DNA of 64,000 bases from Zygnema cylindricum (lineage: Eukaryota; Streptophyta; Zygnematophyceae; Zygnematales; Zygnemataceae): the NCBI GenBank assembly GCA_037447655.1, contig JBBHKE010002117.1, positions 27,501 through 91,500 on the forward strand. Direction: 5' to 3'. Below the pieces are notes generated by a model. That model searched no databases. It saw only the letters and a program-made list of their open reading frames with translations, and was not told the DNA's origin. Below, one piece after another: positions 9,487 to 20,385 of this stretch. The position numbers and the translations under genes are program-made. How positions within the stretch are numbered: position 1 is the first letter of the stretch; each line of letters begins with the position of its first letter.

Positions 9487-10679
9487 AGGTCGTCCCCATA
9501 ACTGGCATCACTCCAAGTAGTGATGCCAGTGTGCTCCCCTCCCAAATGCAACCATAACTCTCTAGTTCCTACAAGATATCTCATGACTCTCTTGGCTGCC
9601 TCCCAATCCCTCTTCCTAGGATCATTAAGACTCCTACTGAGTACACTAACTGCCGCCGCTATGTCCGGCCTGGTACAATTCATAAAATAGATTAAGCTTC
9701 CTACGACCTGTCTATAAGGGATAGACTTCATGAACTCTCTCTCCTCTGGACTCATCTGATCGTCTAAGATCATCACTCCTCCTTCTACACTCCCATCACT
9801 TACTTTTTTCAAGTCCATGGGAGTGGTACAACTGTTAGCATTTTCCATCTGGAATTTCTCAAGCATATTACCTATTGCTTCTTCGTGAGTAAGTCTGATA
9901 ATCTTTTTCCCCCTATCTCTCTCCATTTGGATCCCCAAAATATATTTTGCCTCCCCTAAATCCTTCATATCAAATCTGCCCCTAAGATCTTTCTTTAGCC
10001 TATTGATATTCTCCAAAGACTTACTTAACACAAGCAGATCATCCACATAAATTGCAATAAAAATGACACCATTCTCATCTTCAAACATATAGATAGAATG
10101 GTCAGAGCTGATCCGGATGTATCCCAGATCGGTGAGAAACTCATCTAGTTTCTTATTCCACTGTCGGGGAGCCTGTTTCAGTCCATATAAGGACTTTATG
10201 AGCCTGCAGACTTTGCTCTCTTCTCCTTCTTCCACAAACCCCTCGGGTTGCCTCATAAAAATTTCTTCCTCTAACTCACCATTAAGAAAAGCAGTCTTAA
10301 TGTCCATCTGGTGTATTTCCATGTCTTCGGCTGCGGCCAGACTGAGGAGAATCCTTACCGATGGGAATCGAACAAGTGGAGCAAAGGTCTCCTCATAGTC
10401 AATCCCCTCTTTTTGGGTGAACCCCTTCGCTACCAATTGAGCCTTATACCTCTCAATTGTATTATCTGGGTTCAGTTTTAGTTTAAATACCCATTTATAT
10501 CTAATAGGTTTTCTGTCCGGAGGGCAATCCGCTAGTTCCCAAGTATTTGCTTCCATGATAGAAGCCATCTCATCATTTATGGCTATAATCCATCTTTCTT
10601 TCTCTGGACTATTCACTGCCTCTAAGTAAGACTGAGTCTCATCTGGGTGAGATAGCTTAGTTACCTTATGGGCAGCTTG
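9483..10679 (-). CDS. Copia A reverse transcriptase segment
   Basis: Copies element RNA into DNA in the particle. Starting after the stop at 10680-10682, the frame reads KVTKLSHPDE, then [83 protein letters not shown] and the catalytic YVDDLLVLS, followed by the connection MKDLGEAKYILGIQ and YRQVVGSLIYFMNCTRPD. All RT blocks are intact. It ends just after TTWSDASYGD because of a 1-base deletion. Confidence 0.95.
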   Translation of the reverse strand, partial: QAAHKVTKLSHPDETQSYLEAVNSPEKERWIIAINDEMASIMEANTWELADCPPDRKPIRYKWVFKLKLNPDNTIERYKAQLVAKGFTQKEGIDYEETFAPLVRFPSVRILLSLAAAEDMEIHQMDIKTAFLNGELEEEIFMRQPEGFVEEGEESKVCRLIKSLYGLKQAPRQWNKKLDEFLTDLGYIRISSDHSIYMFEDENGVIFIAIYVDDLLVLSKSLENINRLKKDLRGRFDMKDLGEAKYILGIQMERDRGKKIIRLTHEEAIGNMLEKFQMENANSCTTPMDLKKVSDGSVEGGVMILDDQMSPEEREFMKSIPYRQVVGSLIYFMNCTRPDIAAAVSVLSRSLNDPRKRDWEAAKRVMRYLVGTRELWLHLGGEHTGITTWSDASYGDDL

Positions 10680-11945
10680 TTATTCCTGTATCCTTTTGCT
10701 GCTCCTCCTTCCTCCCTCAAACTCCGAAGCTGGAATGGATGGAAGTCTTGGATTTCTTCTCACTGTCTCATCAGCTCCCCTGTCCATAAAAACTATATCT
10801 TGTCCCGCTTCTTCTATCTCCTCGAAGTCCATTGGAGTATGTGAGGTTTCCGATGAGTCTCCTGTATCTTCGATCTCCCCTGAATCTGTAATCACGGTTT
10901 CACTCATGTCCTTTTCGGGAAGGACCGAGTTCTCCTCACTTTCGGACTCAAATCTGATCCTTATCTTCTTTGTATATTTGAAGGGGTCAAATGACTTCCC
11001 TTCATCCATGACAACTAAGTGTTTGACCAGAATGATATCTTTCTTTGCTAAGTCATAGACTCTATATCCCTTAACATCCTCATCATATCCCACAAAGTAT
11101 CCAAGTTTTCCCTTAGCATCTAGTTTCCAGTTTTTCCTATCCGTGTCAAGACTGTAAACTTGGCTACCAAATACTTTAAGGTGTGAGATATCTGGTTTCC
11201 TTCCAATCCATCTCTCATAAGGTGTCATTCCCTTTACAGCTGAGGTAGGGACTTTGTTCTTAATGTAGTTCGCACAGTTCATTGCTTCTACCCAAAATCT
11301 CTTTCCTATTTTCTTGTCTGCCAACATACTGCGCACACTATCTCCTAGTGTTCGATTCAACCTCTCAGCTACCCCATTTTGTTCCGGGTTATATGGTACA
11401 ATTTTCTGGTGCTGCACTCCCTCATCTCTCAGATATTCCTCAAACTCGTTAGAGGTATATTCCCCCCCATTATCACTCCTTATCCTCTTAATGGGGGTTT
11501 CATGCAACTTCTCACTCCAAGCTTTATATTCTTTGAAGTAAGTTGATGCTTCAGACTTTGTTTTCAGAAAGTAGACTCGAGAGTATCTAGACCAATCATC
11601 AGTTATTGTCATCATAAACCTCTTTCCTCCAACCGAAGGTACTTTTGCAGGTCCCCAAATATCTGTGTGGACCAAATCTAACACTTTCTCACCTCTATAT
11701 GTGGCGGCTTTAGGAAAGGGAAGTTTGTGAGCCTTACCTTGAGCACAACCACTACAATCATCCATCATTTCATTATCCTCAAACTGAATGCCATCTACTA
11801 CCCCAAGCTTTTTCATTTCCCTCAACCTATCAAAATGCACATGCCCCAACCGCTTATGCCAAATCATCACCTTAGGAACACCAACATAATAAGCATTCTT
11901 CTTTTCATTACTCAGGTTAAGCCTAAACATTCTTGGCTACCCTTA
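10680..11945 (-). CDS. Copia A integrase segment
   Basis: Inserts the DNA copy into the genome. On the minus strand: the zinc-binding HHCC region (WHKRLGHV then CSGCAQGKAH), and the DDE core with Asp in VHTDIWGP, Asp in RSDNGGEYTS and Glu in GVAERLNRTL. An acidic linker follows, up to the stop TAA at 10680-10682. At that codon copia B has AAA, so this is one substitution. The frame opens after a lesion near 11945. Confidence 0.95.
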
Positions 11946-12013
11946 TCTGCTGTGAAGCAAACTTAATTCCCATACTTAGCTGTAAAGACTCCCTTTCTGG
12001 TGAAAGCATCAAA

Positions 12014-13354
12014 CTATTTGTCATCTAACACAGACGTAGAGACAAGATTTTTACTCAGCTGAGGAATGTAAAGTACATATGAGAATGTAAGTATAGAAGT
12101 CTTACCCTCCACTAAGACTTTCAGATCTACTGATCCCACTAGATCTGTAGTAATCACTCTCCCATCCCCATACTCTATCTCTACAGTAGGAATCTTTCTT
12201 AGCTTAGTGAAGAGTTCTTTATCACGACACATATGCATGGATGCACCTGAGTCGATGATCCATCCTTCCTGTGGAGCTTCCCGAATTGCTCCAAGGGCAC
12301 ACTTTTGCCTCTGAGGGATCTCATTCTCCTCCAGATTCTCGGAAAGAAAAAGCTCCTCATCCTCCTCAGATGACTCATCCTCGATTTCTCTTGACACTTT
12401 TGTAACCACAAGTGCCTTTTTCTTCCCTCCGGAACAACCTCCTCCACGGTTCTCTTGGAGCCTCAGCTCTGATAGCTTGACACAATCAGCAATAAAGTGT
12501 CCCGACTTTTTGCAATAATGACAAAGACCCTTTGGGGGCCTCTGTCCCCCAGAATGATCTCTTTCCCCTCTATAAGTTTTCTTCGGGTCCTTCCCCCATC
12601 GGTCCCCTCCTGCTGCTAGAGCTCGAATGCTCTTTCCTCCTCTCCTAATCTCCATTGTGTTTTCTTGCACAAGTATCATCGTGACTACTGTGTTCCATTT
12701 CCATGAACTATCACGCATTCCTTGTACTCGGTACACTATGTTTTTGAACTCATCTGGTAATTTCATGATAAGGGTGTTAACTTTCATTTTCATTGTACCT
12801 GTCCACCGGGCACTTTCCATTTCGATATACAAACAAGAAAGATCATTACAGTAATCTAACATCTTTCCTCCTTTGTAAGTGTAACTCAATAGCTTTTGCT
12901 CAGCCAACTGGAGCTCCTGAATAGTTCCAGCTCTATAAATCTCCACTAAACTCTCCCACAACTCCTCCGCCTTGTAAATGTGAAGATAAGGAGTGGCCAA
13001 ACCTTGAGTGAGGTGCCTCAGAATGAAGTTCTTGGCAGCCATGTTTACATCCTCCCACATTTGAGTATCGTTCTCCACGGTCTTCACGGTTGCGGCTCCC
13101 GATACTGTGGCAATAGGACTGAGTGGTGTCTCCTTCCCTTTTTCCTTTTCGGACACACTGCTGTCCCCATCATCTGCCTCCTCCGCTGAGGCAGCCGTTG
13201 TTGCAGAAAACCTTACTCCCCCAAATCCTGGTGGAGTTCTTGAAGGTGGACGTTTCACTTGTCCACTGACTATACCCCAGTATCGTTTTTCACACAAAGC
13301 TCCCATCATCATGGCTTCCCAATAGATGAACCCAGATCCATTGAAGGTGGGCAC
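12014..13354 (-). CDS. Copia A Gag-protease segment
   Basis: Gag (particle shell and RNA binding), then protease. The CCHC knuckle is CHYCKKSGHFIADC and the protease active site is WIIDSGASMHMC. The frame is closed by TAG where relatives encode Gly (LDDK-stop-FD against LDDKGFD). In relatives Gag starts with ATG inside the LTR and reads through the primer site. In A a missing G in that site breaks this frame, leaving no ATG at the usual place, so translation would need a downstream Met or a frameshift. Confidence 0.9.
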   Translation of the reverse strand: MPTFNGSGFIYWEAMMMGALCEKRYWGIVSGQVKRPPSRTPPGFGGVRFSATTAASAEEADDGDSSVSEKEKGKETPLSPIATVSGAATVKTVENDTQMWEDVNMAAKNFILRHLTQGLATPYLHIYKAEELWESLVEIYRAGTIQELQLAEQKLLSYTYKGGKMLDYCNDLSCLYIEMESARWTGTMKMKVNTLIMKLPDEFKNIVYRVQGMRDSSWKWNTVVTMILVQENTMEIRRGGKSIRALAAGGDRWGKDPKKTYRGERDHSGGQRPPKGLCHYCKKSGHFIADCVKLSELRLQENRGGGCSGGKKKALVVTKVSREIEDESSEEDEELFLSENLEENEIPQRQKCALGAIREAPQEGWIIDSGASMHMCRDKELFTKLRKIPTVEIEYGDGRVITTDLVGSVDLKVLVEGKTSILTFSYVLYIPQLSKNLVSTSVLDDK

Positions 13355-13360
13355 CCTAGA

Positions 13361-13375
13361 GGGTGGGCCATAACC
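13361..13375 (-). promoter_or_regulatory. Primer-binding site of copia A
   Basis: GGTTATGGCCCACCC abutting the 5' LTR. Relatives have GGTTATGGGCCCACC, the complement of the initiator tRNA-Met anticodon arm; A has lost one G. This suggests priming by a cleaved half-tRNA instead of a tRNA 3' end. Confidence 0.8.
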
Positions 13376-14424
13376 TGCAATATTATGTCCTCCATTGGAC
13401 TACAGAATACAGGAAGCCTCTAGATAATGTTTAACTAACCCACTTTAAGCCACGATCACTTCTGTCCAAGAAGGCAAACTAGCAATTTGACTGCGTCCTT
13501 GTGCAGCTTGGACTCCCCTGAGTCTGTAGCAAAAAGAATCACTAAAAACGACCAACTAGCCGATAAGTTATAGGGTGGCAAAGATGCCAATTTATACAAA
13601 CTCTCAAAGAGAGAGGACTATCTACCTAAATTTTCCTAAGTCCTAGTTTTTCCTAATTCCCTCTCACAGCTCCTATCTACTGCCTGTACGAACCAATCAC
13701 AAAACTGTATAGTACTAGAAAGTACTACTGCCGATGTACTTTATGTACGGCCTCTGTACGACAAGGCCATTAAGTGGACGCGTGTCCACTTTCCACTCGT
13801 CCGTACGTTACTCGGAATTCCCGCGACCGAATGATGTCTTCCCACGTGGCGCTAGGTGATGCCATGTCACTAAATGCCAAAATGACCATTCCGGGATTTC
13901 GGCGATGATGTGCGCCGTTAGATTTGACGCGAAATTCAATCTCAGCCGTAATAAATACTTGCGCGATATTTGTTTCCATGTCGAAACAAAATGCGCGATA
14001 TCCATTTCAAACAAGTACAGTACTTCGTATTTTGTAGAACTGTATCTATGTGTGGCGTTAAGAGTTTCAGTTAAATAAATATAGTACATTACAATAGTTT
14101 AAATAGTAATGAAACCCTATATCTCCTAACAGACTTCTACGAAAGACTGGTTAGAGCTAACGGCTACGCCGCGCTCTGCCGGTCGGGGGTTCGAGTCCTG
14201 CCAGACTCAACCTTTTGTTGAGAGTGGCTTAAGCCACTCTTTAGTCCTTCCTATGGAGTTGAGGCAGCCATGGCTCTATTGCTCTCTCTCTCTCTCCTTC
14301 AGTGACTATAACAAGTATGGGGGCGAGAGAGAGAAGATATAGAGGCAGGCTGCCTACATTTTCTTTTAATGTTTTCTAATAAATTTAGACCTAGAAAATG
14401 TAATAAAAACTAATTATTTCAACA
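13376..14424 (-). repeat. Copia A 5' LTR
   Basis: 1049 bp, partner of 7985-9035. TATA box TATAAAT on the complement of 13590-13596 puts the U3/R boundary near 13560. U3 holds the GTAC-rich palindrome (13685-13765), the antisense tRNA-like unit (14143-14216) and the ACTTGTTATAGTCACT loop region (about 14299-14314). The outer neighbour is the duplicated CCTTA, then Gy1. Confidence 0.95.
14143..14216 (+). other. tRNA-like unit in copia A 5' LTR
   Basis: A-box-like TGGTTAGAGCT (14148-14158), B box GGTTCGAGTCC (14188-14198) and TTTT (14213-14216), antisense to the element. Same layout as 8752-8825. Confidence 0.65.
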
Positions 14425-14429
14425 CCTTA

Positions 14430-15049
14430 CGGTAAAATGCTCTTTCCACACACTAAACCCCATATTCAATCGGGTCCATGTGGCCATACCCAACAAAATT
14501 TCAAATTGCGTACCTTTAACCACAAAGAATGGGAGCTTGATTTGGACTCGTTGGTTGGCATCGTCGGAAACTTCAATTTCCATGGCTTTGATTATTCCAT
14601 GGACTGGCTGATTTCCGCTGCTGACTGTACTTAGACAGATGTTGCTCGGGTAGATTTCTGGCCGGAGTTCTTTTGGCATCTGCTGTAAGGCCGAGGTGGT
14701 GATGAGGTTTGGGAGTGCCCTTGTATCGACCACTGCGTCTTGATACCCGATGTATCCATTTTGCTTCAAATTTCTGGTCCGGTTCAGGATTAGAGCCAGC
14801 GACAATGCCTTATAATCATAGGCGTTTTTGGTTCTGCGGACAAAAAGACAGCGCTCGACAGTTTTTCCATGGCACCTTTCTCCCTTCCAAAGTGTATCTC
14901 CTCTCTTAAGCCTTGAATGAGGATCTCTTCAGGCAGATTGTGGGATGAGGCTAGAGTTTTGACGTGAGTGAGAGCGTAAGGCATGAGGTAACTTACTAAC
15001 ATAACATCCGCCTTGGAAGAAAGAGGTCAAGCTCTTGGTGATGAAATAT
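14430..15049 (-). pseudogene. Gy1 protease region
   Basis: The frame contains YQDAVVDTRALPNLITTSAL, matching Gy2 at 53438-53815. The retropepsin signature DTGA reads DTRA here and DTTA in Gy2. Downstream FEILLGMATWTRLNMG is conserved in both, the hydrophobic strand expected after the active site. Catalytic ability is doubtful. The frame is cut by copia A on the left. Confidence 0.75.
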
Positions 15050-15378
15050 GGAAAATCCTACCTTTAACTATTTAGATATTTATCAAACCCTATACGTACC
15101 AGTACTAGTCCTAGACTAAATGGACAATGCTAACGACTGCGGGATGTTTGACGGCCGGTAGGTACCGGGATCAATGCCTGGATCCGTCAAACATCTTTTT
15201 AGTAAACATATTTATCTACTCCTGTCTCTCTGAAGAGCTTAGGCAGCCATGGCTCTAGCTCCCTCTCCAGCCTTCAGTGACTACGACAAGTGTGGGGACT
15301 TGGAGAAGGGAGTCAGAGGCAGACTGCCTCTACCCTTTTCTATCTAATAAAGACCTAGAAAATACCCAAATATCAACA
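15050..15378 (-). repeat. Copia LTR fragment (family D/E type)
   Basis: Minus strand starts TGTTGATATTTGGGTATTTT at 15378 and keeps only the first 325 bp or so of an LTR. It retains GAGGCAGACTGCCTC, the ACTTGTCGTAGTCACT loop and the AGCCATGGCT palindrome. Antisense to it, a perfect 12-bp stem (GATGTTTGACGG 15143-15154 with 15184-15195) encloses a B-box-like GGGATCAATGCC and is followed at once by TTTTT (15196-15200). The left limit is approximate. Confidence 0.75.
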
Positions 15379-16320
15379 GTCCCTCTGACCCATTTTTTGC
15401 TTGTCCTTTCTTTGCTCCGAGGTAGAATTGCAGAGTTGTTGGCGGTTATCTCCCACCCCCACATTCCAGGCTCCGGACAAGAAGTGCGTGCATGGTGGGC
15501 ATTTGGGGGTTCCAAATCCTAGCCCATTAAGTCATCATCATTGTCACGCGCACTGTCTTGAAGTTCAAGCTCTGCAAGCTTTTCTAACAACTCCTGTTTC
15601 TGTTTTTGGAGTCTTTGTGGTGAAGTGAGAGGAGCGGGCCGAGATGAAGATCCTAAGCGGAGGACAAATAATTCTGTTGCCATTGCGGCCAATTGTTGAC
15701 TTTGCTGCTGAATGATTCTTTCCGCGGTGAGTGTTGGTGGAATAACTGGGGTGCGGTCAGGTTCCTCCAGTGTAGACAGTACACGGCGCCCCCAAGGGTA
15801 AAGGAGTTGAAGTGGGAGATGGTTTACGACAGTTTCCCCTTCTCCAATGAACATAGGGAACTACATCATTTCTTTCGGGACTCCATTCTTGCGGAAACAC
15901 TGTTCTTGTTGATGTCCCATGAAGTCGCAGGCTGCACACTTCGAGCCTCGGTAGTATATTTGCTCCTTAGGTCATTGGAGATTTGGGCATCATCGAATTT
16001 GGGAAGTTTAATTTGCCTCAGCTAAGATGGGGCCATTTTCGCGGTTTCTGCTCGAGAAGTAGGGCGGTAAGTTTCCTTGTTAACGGGTGCTTTCCTGTCC
16101 CCCCCTTCTCATTGTTTCCATTCTAGGTGCCTCCGAGTTCTTTCCGAACGCTATTTTTCAAATTCTTTTTCCTTGAAGGCGAACTCTTGTTTGAGTTTCT
16201 TGGGGCAGTGTTTCCACCCATGTTTTGTTTGTTGGCAATTGAGATAGTTGTAGCGGAAAACCCTGTCATCTGCCCCTATTGCGGGTTTTGACCCGCAATC
16301 AACCACCTATTTCCCTTTAA
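15379..16320 (-). pseudogene. Gy1 gag C-terminal region
   Basis: Two CCHC-type knuckles can be read on the minus strand: LNCQQTKHGWKHC at about 16195-16250 (first Cys lost) and CAACDFMGHQQEQC at about 15895-15940, matching CLNCQQTGHGWKHC and CEACGFMGHKEG in Gy2. Between and after them come IQQQSQQLAAMATEL and an acidic coiled-coil-like end (LQKQKQELLEKLAELELQD). Frameshifts separate the pieces. The N-terminus is missing beyond 16320. Confidence 0.8.
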
Positions 16321-16376
16321 TCTACGACAGACTAGTTAGAGCTAATGGCTACGCCGCTCTTTGCCGGTCGGAGGTT

Positions 16377-17840
16377 TGTCAAGCTTGTGTGTGTTTCCGG
16401 CACACCTTTATATTACCAAGGATTTTTAGACCCTTTTTAACTTGTACGGTCATCGGAGTACAAAAGAGTGAGCGCACCAAGCTGGACGAGATCATTGTAT
16501 TTACTAAACTTAGCAGTACACACTTTATTTAGCGCCTAACGGAGGCTGGACGACCAAGTTCTACCGTCTCAAAGATTGCATTTTCGTTACATGGGACTAG
16601 TTTCCGCCAGCCCTTGTGGGGAGTTCACTGTGGATGGCCATGTAACTTTTTGGATTGTTGTCTAGATTATGCTGTTAGCTGTCGATATGAATTCAGTTCA
16701 AGTTCAACTGACTTTCGGTCCATTAAGTACCTTAGGTCTAAGTCTAGCACTTTCGTGTCTTTTTCCAGTACTTTGTCTTATAATAGTGGGACGAATAATT
16801 ACTTCCGGCCGCGGATCTAGCCGCAATCAGGAGCATAAATTTTTACCTCAAAGTGTAGTGCGGATAATTTTGTCTTATGTCAGTTCAGTTACACTTGCTT
16901 GCCGCTCATTTGTTAATAACATGGCTTTGACTTTTGGACCTAAAATTGGACTAACTTTGATGTATAAGGCACTTAGGGCCGAAAGAGACAGTTTGCTTTT
17001 CAGTACTTTCTCATGTGAAAACCCTCAAAAAATTCCAAACAAACCTTCTTTTGGAGAATCTTTGTTTTGCTTGAGTGTTTGACTCTATTGCCATCTTGGT
17101 TTGGATTTGTCTTATCTGGAGGTCATAGTTCGGGCGGTTAGTCGGCACTTTTGGGCGATATTGACTTTTGCCATTTTGAAATTGAGAAGAGTCCAGTCGG
17201 TTCCGATATGCGGAAATCGAGGTGTGAAGGAGGATCGTACCGGTCATCGGTGCCAACGGAAGATATTTGGCCTTCTCTTTGTGTTTGCTTGGCTTTCCGG
17301 GTTATGTTGAGTTTGCTTTAATATCATTAGTAATTCTATCTTTTATTCCATTTTCTATGTCAAAGTGATATAGGTAAATCTGAAACAACCACTTCTTTTT
17401 ATTTTCGTTATTCTTGCGTGGAAGTTTATTTGGTCCTCTTTTGGAGTCCTTTTTGGCTTCGGTGGCGGTCCCGCCGGAAAAAACTGCTAGAATCTTTTGT
17501 ACCAGAACAGTGGGTTTTGAGGACACATTTGGCCGAATTTCAGCGGATCAACAAAATTGGGACCTCAACCCGATTACCCCAACACAAGCCCTTTTCTCGG
17601 ACCGATGGAAAAAAAAAAGGGGGAGGGGGGTATCTTTTTTCACCTTCCCATGCATTCCATCCCATTTCCTGTTCTATTTTCTCCTACGCCTTGCATGCAT
17701 GTCCACGGAAGGGATAAAGGGGAAATTGGGCATTCCCTCCAACACGGGAAGCATCCGCATTTGGGGTTATTTGTAGGACTCCAATGCACACTATTTTTGG
17801 CGGTGGGCCCTTCCCTTTTGTTTCCCAGGCATGCTCGACA
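16377..17840 (+). repeat. Solo Ty3/gypsy LTR
   Basis: 1464 bp, TGTCAAGC...CTCGACA, inserted in the tRNA-like part of copia B's 3' LTR. The B sequence reads GCCGGTCGGAGGTT on the left and GGTACGAGTCCTGCC on the right, which join to A's GCCGGTCGGGGGTTCGAGTCC with a 4-bp duplication (GGTT/GGTA). The last 340 bp are the inverted counterpart of 7216-7560 and 34326-34625. No body is present, so it is a product of LTR-LTR recombination. Open frames inside it are not credible genes. Confidence 0.75.
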
Positions 17841-18071
17841 GGTACGAGTCCTGCCAAACTCAACCTTTTGTTGAGAGTGACTTAGGTCACTCTTTAGTCC
17901 TGCCTATGGAGCTGAGGCAGTCATGGCTCGTCACTCTCTCTCTCCTTTAGTGACTACAACAAGTATGGGGGCAAGAGAAAAGGGATGGAGGCTGGCTGCC
18001 TGCACTTTTCTTATCTTTTTCCACTAACCTATTTAGACCTAGAAAATACCAAAAAACTAGTTTTTTCAACA
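17841..18071 (-). repeat. Copia B 3' LTR, inner part
   Basis: Starts TGTTGAAAAAACTAG at 18071 on the minus strand, following the usual polypurine tract, and runs to the solo gypsy LTR. The remainder continues at 16376-16321 and is then lost. It keeps the ACTTGTTGTAGTCACT loop and the B box. Confidence 0.85.
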
Positions 18072-18078
18072 CTCCCCT

Positions 18079-20059
18079 TATTTTCTAGTCTTATTTTAGC
18101 TTTTCTCTTAATGTACATTTTTCCCTACAATATTTTAGCTTGGAATAGGGCACACGTTTCGTCATCATGTCTGCCACCATTTTTCATCAAATTTATACAC
18201 AATATTTACAATTTTATTTTCAACCTTTTCCCTCACGAAGCTCAATCTTATGTCCATATGCTTAGCCTTGAAATGATGTTTTGGATTGGCTGCAATAGCA
18301 ATTGCAGCTTGACTATCACAAAAAACCTTATGCACTCCCTCCTTCATATACCCCAATTCTTGCAACAAGGATTTGACCCACATCAACTCTTTCACAGTCA
18401 AACAAGATGCCATATACTCAGCCTCCATAGTAGACTGAGCAACCACCTTTTGTTGCCTACTGCTCCAACAGCAAACACCTTCCCCCACATACAACACATA
18501 CCCAAAAGTGCATCTTCTCATAGGTGCATCCCCATAACTGGCATCACTCCAAGTAGTGATATCAGTGTTCTCCCCTCCTAAATGCAACCATAACTCTCTG
18601 GTTCCTACCTGATATCTCATGACTCTCTTGGCTGCCTCCCAATCTCTCTTCCCAAGATCGTTAAGACTCCTACTAAGGACTCTTACTGCTGCCGCTATGT
18701 CCGGCCTTGTACTGTTAATAAATTGATCAAACTTCCTTCGACCTGACTATAAGGGATAAAATTCATAAACTCTCTCTCCTCTGGACTCATCTGATCATCT
18801 AAGATTATCACTCCTCCTTATACACTCCCATCACTTACTTTTTTCAAGTGCATAGGAGTGGTACAACTGTTAGCTTTTTCAATCTAGAATTTCTCAAGCA
18901 TATTACCTATTGTTTTTTTTTGAGTGAGTCTGATAATCCTTTTCCCCCTATCTCTCTCCATTTGGATCCTCATAATGCATCTTGCCTCACCTAAATCTTT
19001 CATATCAAATCTGCTTCTAATATATTATTTAAATTGATCTTTTTCAAAAACTTACTTAACAAAAGCAGATGATCCACATAGATTGCAATAAAAATGACAC
19101 CATTCTCATCTTCAAACATATAGGTAGAATGGTCAAAGCTAATCCATATATATCCCAGACGTGTGAGAACTCATCTAGTTTGTTATTCCACAGTCGGGGA
19201 GCATGCTTCAATCCATATAAGGACTTTATGAGCCTGCAGACTTTGCTCTCTCCTCCTTCCTCCACGAACCCCTCGGGTTGCCTCATGAAAATTTCTTCCC
19301 TTAACTCACTATTAAGAAAAGCAGTCTTAATGTCCATCTGGTGTATTTCCATGTCTTTCACTGCTGCCAGACTAAGGAGAATCCTTACTCATGGGAACTG
19401 AACAACTCGAGCAAAGGTCTCCTCATAGTCAATCCTCTCCTTTTGAGTGAACCTCTTCGCTACCAATCGAGCCTTATATCTCTCAATGGTATTATTTGGG
19501 TTCAGTTTTAGTTTAAATACCCATTTACAACCAATAGGTTTTCTATCAGGAGGACAATCCGCTAGTTTCAAAGAATTTGCTTCAATGATGGAAGCCATCT
19601 CATCATTAATGGCTCTAATCCATCTGTCTTTTTCAAGGTTGTTCACTGCCTCCAAGTATGACTAAGGCTCATCTTTATGAGATAGCTTAGTTACCTTATG
19701 AGCAGCATGTTTCTCTTGTATCATTTTGCTGCTCCTTCTCCCTCCCTCAAACTTTGAAGCTGGAATGGAAAGAAGTCTTGGGTTTCTCCTTATTGTCTTA
19801 TCCGATCCCCTATTCATAGACGACAATTCCAGTTCCATCTCTTGTGTCTCTTTGAGGTCCATAGGAATACGTGAGGTGTCTGGTAGATCTCCTATTTCTT
19901 AGATCTCCCCTGAAATCTGCAATCATTGTTTCACTCATGTCCTTTTCGGGAAAGACAGGACTCTCCTCGCTTTCTGACACAAAACAGATTTTTATCTTTT
20001 CAGTATATTTGAAGAGGTCATATGACTTTCATTCATCCATGACAACTAGGTGTTTGACC
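18079..20059 (-). pseudogene. Copia B RT-RNase H relic
   Basis: RNase H at 18165-18620 retains ITTWSDASYGD, STMEAEYMAS and CDSQAAIAIA. RT blocks at 19056-19655 retain KWVFKLKLNPNNTIERYKAR, HQMDIKTAFLNSEL and SLYGLKHAPRLW. The YVDD region is frame-shifted (about 19060-19080), and the IN-RT linker lies at 19662-20040. Several stops and indels relative to A. No function expected. Confidence 0.9.
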
Positions 20060-20385
20060 TCGGTGTATAGAAGTAGGACTTAGTGAATTTGATTCATTAG
20101 GAACAAATGATATGAAAACTGTACACTCAGTTTTATGTAATTTCATTTCTGCATATCTCACAGATCTGTGAGCGGAATTCATTGAAATTTTGTGTGTGTG
20201 TTCCTTTGTATGTTATCTACAATGTGGTAAATTTTCAAGACCATTGGGGCATTTTTCTGAAAGTTATAGTCTGTCAAAGTTTCTGTTCAGCCATCGGTAT
20301 TTGTGGAAGCTTCCTCTTTTGATTTGTTATACGATGACTACTACTGCATCTTCTTCATCTTCAGTGCCAGCAGTTGTCTCAGAAC
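20060..20385. other. Unrelated 326-bp segment replacing part of B
   Basis: B matches A up to GTGTTTGACC (20059) and again from AACACATACTT (about 20386), but the 294 bp in between in A (11029-11322) are replaced here by non-homologous sequence. The segment contains a perfect 16-bp palindrome CTCACAGATCTGTGAG (20157-20172). On the plus strand it also has an ATG followed by MTTTASSSSSVPAVVSEQ (from 20334), which looks like the start of a Gag or other low-complexity N-terminus. Its origin is unknown: template switching or gene conversion with another element are both possible. Confidence 0.6.

Larger units (their letters stand above)
7985..14424 (-). mobile_element. Copia retrotransposon A, full length
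   Basis: A 6440-bp element with two LTRs (7985-9035 and 13376-14424), a primer site at 13361-13375, a polypurine tract at 9036-9048 and target duplication CCTTA on both sides. Gag, protease, integrase, RT and RNase H are all present on the minus strand in copia order. Lesions are few: one base lost in the primer site, a stop near 12011, a broken frame near 11935, a stop at 10680-10682, and one base lost at about 9486. The two LTRs differ mostly in their 3' 190 bp and are otherwise nearly the same, so insertion is relatively recent and later than Gy1. Confidence 0.95.
7216..16320 (-). mobile_element. Ty3/gypsy element Gy1, broken
   Basis: On the minus strand the order is gag (16320 to 15379), protease (15049 to 14430, then 7984 to 7590 across copia A) and an LTR end (7585 to 7216). 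It aligns piece by piece with Gy2 at 52-56 kb. Reverse transcriptase to integrase are missing, so Gy1 has a large internal deletion. A 5-bp duplication CCTTA (7980-7984 and 14425-14429) marks the insertion of copia A. About 345 bp present in Gy2 (about 53930-54275) is replaced here by a copia LTR fragment at about 15050-15378. The 5' end is cut off at 16320, where copia B sequence starts. Confidence 0.8.

Noticed and set aside
10117-13325. Plus-strand open frames across copia A and similar antisense frames in B, C, I and J
   Set aside because: They lie exactly opposite conserved Gag-Pol codons and have no motif of their own.
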